A DNA stretch of 16,246 bases from Acetobacteraceae bacterium. GTDB lineage: Bacteria; Pseudomonadota; Alphaproteobacteria; Acetobacterales; Acetobacteraceae. The DNA lies in NCBI GenBank assembly GCA_003506895.1, contig DNXO01000067.1:2779-19024 (forward strand). The letters are read 5' to 3'. A program made the position numbers and the translations under genes. The notes under the pieces are model-generated. The model searched no databases and had not been told where the DNA came from. It worked only from the letters and a program-made list of their open reading frames with translations. The stretch's first letter is position 1, and each line of letters opens with the position of its first letter. This document shows positions 13,356 through 16,246 of this stretch, piece by piece.

Positions 13356-13745
13356 ATGATGTCAGGTTCGCTCCATTTCTTCCGCCGTCTGGCCATCGTC
13401 ATGGCGTTATGCGGGGCATTCGCGGGTTTGACGGCTGGCTCTGCTCTTGCGCGCGTCTTTGTCGGGATCGGCATTCCATTTTACGGCCCCGGCTACTATC
13501 CGCCACCGGTCTATTATCCCCCGCCACCGGCCTATTTTCCGCCGCCGGTGTATTATCCGCCTCCGCCTGTCTATTATCCGCCGCCGCAGACCTACACGCC
13601 GGCGCCCGCACCGCGCGCTTCCGGCGCGGGACAATCCTGCTATGCCGGCCCCTATGTCTGCCCGATGGATCGTCCGGCCCCGACGGGCGCGAGCTGCTAT
13701 TGCCTGGGTAACGCCGGTCAACGCGTGTCGGGTCGCGTGAACTGA
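13356..13745 (+). CDS. Small secreted Pro/Tyr-rich repeat protein
   Basis: 129 residues from the ATG at 13356, chosen because GGAGGG lies 8 nt upstream; a second ATG follows at once. Residues 1-32 form a classic Sec signal peptide (Arg-Arg, hydrophobic core IVMALCGAFAGLTAG, then ALA before RVFVGIG). The mature part opens with about 35 residues of Y-Y-P-P-P repeats (VYYPPP, AYFPPP and variants), a low-complexity spacer, and a C-terminal module with four cysteines (CYAGPYVCP...SCYC) that could form two disulfides in the periplasm. Proteins of this kind are common in acetic-acid-bacteria relatives and are not characterised. The TGA overlaps the GH15 start by one base. Confidence 0.82.
   Translation: MMSGSLHFFRRLAIVMALCGAFAGLTAGSALARVFVGIGIPFYGPGYYPPPVYYPPPPAYFPPPVYYPPPPVYYPPPQTYTPAPAPRASGAGQSCYAGPYVCPMDRPAPTGASCYCLGNAGQRVSGRVN
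13500..13590 (+). repeat. Tandem short repeats encoding Y-Y-P-P-P units
   Basis: Units of the form (ccg)n-gtc/gtg-tat-tat, 15-18 bp long, recur about five times and encode PPxYYPPP. The copies differ mainly at third positions. Such tracts can change copy number by slippage without breaking the frame when a whole unit is gained or lost. Confidence 0.75.
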
Positions 13746-15616
13746 TGGCGGCGGGCCAGGAGCGGCCCGTGCAGCACATGCACGGGAGGGCCCGACACGA
13801 CGATTCTTTCTCGCAACAAGCCGCCGGGACGATAGAAGATTACGCGATTATCGGCGACTGCCATACCGCGGCCCTGATCAGCAAGAGCGGGTCACTCGAT
13901 TGGCTGTGCTGGCCTCGGTTCGATAGCCCCGCCTGTTTCGCCGCACTGCTGGGATCGTCTGACAACGGACGGTGGCGGATCGCGCCACAGGACACACCGG
14001 TTCGGATCACGCGTCGATACTGGCCGGACACCCTGATCCTGGAGACATTGTTCGAGACGGAAACCGGGTCGGCCGCACTGATCGATTTCATGGCGGTGGA
14101 GAAAAATTCCGTCGTCCGGATCGTAGAAGGACGAACCGGATCGGTGGAGATGAGATTCGATCTGGCGATGCGCTTCGAGTACGGCTCCGCGGTGCCGTGG
14201 GTAACCCGGCTGAACCACGGCAGCGGCATCCTCGCGGTCGCCGGGCCGGATCAGGTGGTGCTGAAAAGCGACGTCAAACTGCATGGAAGAGGCATGACCA
14301 CGGTCGCGGACTTTGCCGCCGAGGCTGGCAAACGGACACGGTTCGTGCTGACCCATGCGGCATCGCACCTGCCGGTGCCGGTTCCGCCAGACGCGGATGC
14401 GGCACTGGACGACACCGACGCCGCATGGTCCGGCTGGTCGGGGCGCGGCAAGTATCGCGGGTCCTATCGCGCCGAGGTGCAGCGGTCGCTGCTGACGCTG
14501 AAGGCGCTGAGCTACTACCCGACCGGCGGGATTGTCGCCGCGCCGACGACGTCTCTTCCGGAGCAGTCGGGCGGCAACCGCAACTGGGATTACCGGTATT
14601 GCTGGCTTCGGGATGCGACGTTCACGCTGATCGCACTGATGCATGCGGGGTATCGCGAGGAGGCTCAGGCCTGGGGCGCGTGGCTGCGGCGCAGCGTGGC
14701 GGGAACGCCGGCGCAGTTGCAGACGCTATACGGAATCGCGGGCGAGCGGTGGTTGCGGGAGTGGGAAGTGCCGTGGCTCTCCGGCTACCAGGGCGCCAGT
14801 CCGGTGCGCATCGGGAACGCGGCCAGCAGCCAGTTGCAACTTGATGTTTTCGGCGAACTGATCGATGCGCTGTATCAGGAGGCCGCCATGGGTCTGGTGC
14901 GGCCCAGCGCCAGTTGGGACCTGCAACGCGTATTGGTCGGGCATCTGGAGAAGGTTTGGGAACTGCCTGACGAAAGTATCTGGGAAGTGCGCGGCGGCGC
15001 GCAGAAATTCACCTTCTCCAAGGTCATGGTGTGGGTCGCGGTGGACAGGGCCATCAAGGGGGCCGAGCAGTTCAACCTGCCCGCGCCGCTGGAGCGGTGG
15101 AAAGCGTTGCGCACGCGGGTCCACGACACTGTTTGCCGCGAAGGCTACAGCGAGGAACGCGGCAGCTTCGTGCAGTATTTCGGCGGCGAGACGCTGGATG
15201 CCAGCCTGCTGCTGATGGCGCTGGTCGGGTTCCTGCCGCCGGAGGACCCCAGGATCATTGGCACTGTCGAGGCGATCGGACGCGATCTGATCGTCGATGG
15301 TTTGGTGCGGCGCTACCGTACGGACGAGACGAAGGACGGCCTTTCGGGCAACGAAGGCGTGTTCCTGGCTTGCAGCTTCTGGTACGTCGATAACCTGGTG
15401 CTGCAAAACCGTCATCGGGAAGCCCGGGGTATGTTCGAGCGGCTGCTGGCGCTGGCGAACGACGTCGGGTTGCTGGCGGAGGAATATGATCCGGTCGCGC
15501 AGCGACAGTTGGGCAACTTCCCCCAGGCGTTCTCCCACCTCGCGCTGATCAATACCGCGCTGAACCTGGATACCCATGCCGGACCGGCGGAACAGAGGCG
15601 CGGCGAGGCGGACTAG
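13745..15616 (+). CDS. Glycoside hydrolase family 15 protein (glucoamylase/trehalase type)
   Basis: 623 residues. The N-terminal domain begins IEDYAIIGDCHTAALISKSG, followed by SLDWLCWPRFDSPACF, which is the trehalase-like N-terminal domain (TREH_N). The catalytic (alpha/alpha)6 barrel begins near residue 280 with NWDYRYCWLRDATF. The two catalytic carboxylates expected for GH15 are present: Glu410 or Glu414 in DESIWEVRG, and Glu537 in NEGVFLACSFWYVDNL. The family acts by inversion on alpha-1,4-glucans or on trehalose; which one cannot be told from these motifs. No signal peptide is visible, so a cytosolic role in glucan or trehalose turnover is likely. It overlaps the previous gene by one base (TGATG). 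A later ATG at 13778 is also possible. Confidence 0.92.
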   Translation: MAAGQERPVQHMHGRARHDDSFSQQAAGTIEDYAIIGDCHTAALISKSGSLDWLCWPRFDSPACFAALLGSSDNGRWRIAPQDTPVRITRRYWPDTLILETLFETETGSAALIDFMAVEKNSVVRIVEGRTGSVEMRFDLAMRFEYGSAVPWVTRLNHGSGILAVAGPDQVVLKSDVKLHGRGMTTVADFAAEAGKRTRFVLTHAASHLPVPVPPDADAALDDTDAAWSGWSGRGKYRGSYRAEVQRSLLTLKALSYYPTGGIVAAPTTSLPEQSGGNRNWDYRYCWLRDATFTLIALMHAGYREEAQAWGAWLRRSVAGTPAQLQTLYGIAGERWLREWEVPWLSGYQGASPVRIGNAASSQLQLDVFGELIDALYQEAAMGLVRPSASWDLQRVLVGHLEKVWELPDESIWEVRGGAQKFTFSKVMVWVAVDRAIKGAEQFNLPAPLERWKALRTRVHDTVCREGYSEERGSFVQYFGGETLDASLLLMALVGFLPPEDPRIIGTVEAIGRDLIVDGLVRRYRTDETKDGLSGNEGVFLACSFWYVDNLVLQNRHREARGMFERLLALANDVGLLAEEYDPVAQRQLGNFPQAFSHLALINTALNLDTHAGPAEQRRGEAD

Positions 15617-15753
15617 TGATTGGGTGGGCCGATTAACCGGACCACTGGCGCTTCCCCGATCGCGGACCACATAGCGCGAGGGACTTCCAGTTCCTCCCGG
15701 AGTGTGGCACACCGGGAACATCAGCGGAACACACACAGAGGCATCACCGATCC
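15617..15753 (+). promoter_or_regulatory. Promoter region of uvrA
   Basis: This 137-bp gap separates the GH15 gene from uvrA. It holds the LexA operator at 15716-15730 near its right end; no clear -35/-10 pair can be named with confidence. An AGAGG about 13 nt before the uvrA ATG may be its ribosome binding site. Confidence 0.5.
15716..15730 (+). promoter_or_regulatory. LexA (SOS) box, alphaproteobacterial type
   Basis: GAAC-ATCAGCG-GAAC is an exact match to the direct-repeat operator GAAC-N7-GAAC (GTTC-N7-GTTC on the other strand) bound by LexA in alphaproteobacteria. It lies 23 bp before the uvrA start codon, a classic SOS target. Confidence 0.88.

Positions 15754-16246
<493 letters not shown>

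Noticed and set aside
13500..13590. CRISPR-like array
   Set aside because: The units are contiguous codon repeats (Y-Y-P-P-P) inside a secreted protein, with no spacers. No CRISPR array was seen anywhere in the window.

Overview
The window looks like the chromosome of a GC-rich alphaproteobacterium, most likely a member of the Acetobacteraceae/Rhodospirillales. Three things suggest this: the GC-rich core genes, a LexA operator of the alphaproteobacterial type (GAAC-N7-GAAC) in front of uvrA, and a decayed acetyl-CoA hydrolase/CoA-transferase of the AarC-like type. The genus is inference.

Left part (1-5434). The window opens inside alaS on the + strand. A vapBC-type toxin-antitoxin pair follows, ending in a strong hairpin shared with a convergent class II aldolase gene. 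Then, all on the - strand, come a HigBA-type pair (toxin first, with a frameshifted N-terminus and a perfect palindromic operator in front), a 0.24 kb remnant of a CoA-transferase gene, and an MlaE/YrbE-type ABC permease gene.

Middle (5435-10301). The replicative helicase gene dnaB (- strand) is followed on its 5' side by the most interesting object here. This is a 2,985-bp element (7037-10021) bounded by matching terminal inverted repeats and an exact 8-bp target duplication (TGCTAAGG at 7029-7036 and 10022-10029). Its right third is an IS1-family-type transposase gene with frameshifts. Its left two thirds are not transposase: a small membrane protein gene, about 0.7 kb of mostly non-coding AT-richer DNA with a 14-bp inverted repeat, and a compact three-gene + strand cassette. 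The last gene of that cassette is ImmA/IrrE-like with a degenerate metal motif (KELMH), and its ribosome binding site is buried in a 13-bp hairpin. I read the whole as an IS1-like transposon carrying cargo, inserted 94 bp upstream of dnaB. Beyond it lie a cloverleaf REP-like palindrome and a 22-nt inverted repeat at the 3' end of recQ.

Right part (10302-16246). recQ (- strand) is followed by a + strand run: a ferritin-like protein, a small secreted Pro/Tyr-rich protein, and a GH15 glucoamylase/trehalase-type enzyme that overlaps the previous gene by 1 nt. The window ends in the first 164 codons of uvrA, which carries an SOS operator. DNA repair and replication are well represented (dnaB, recQ, uvrA), but these genes do not form one operon.
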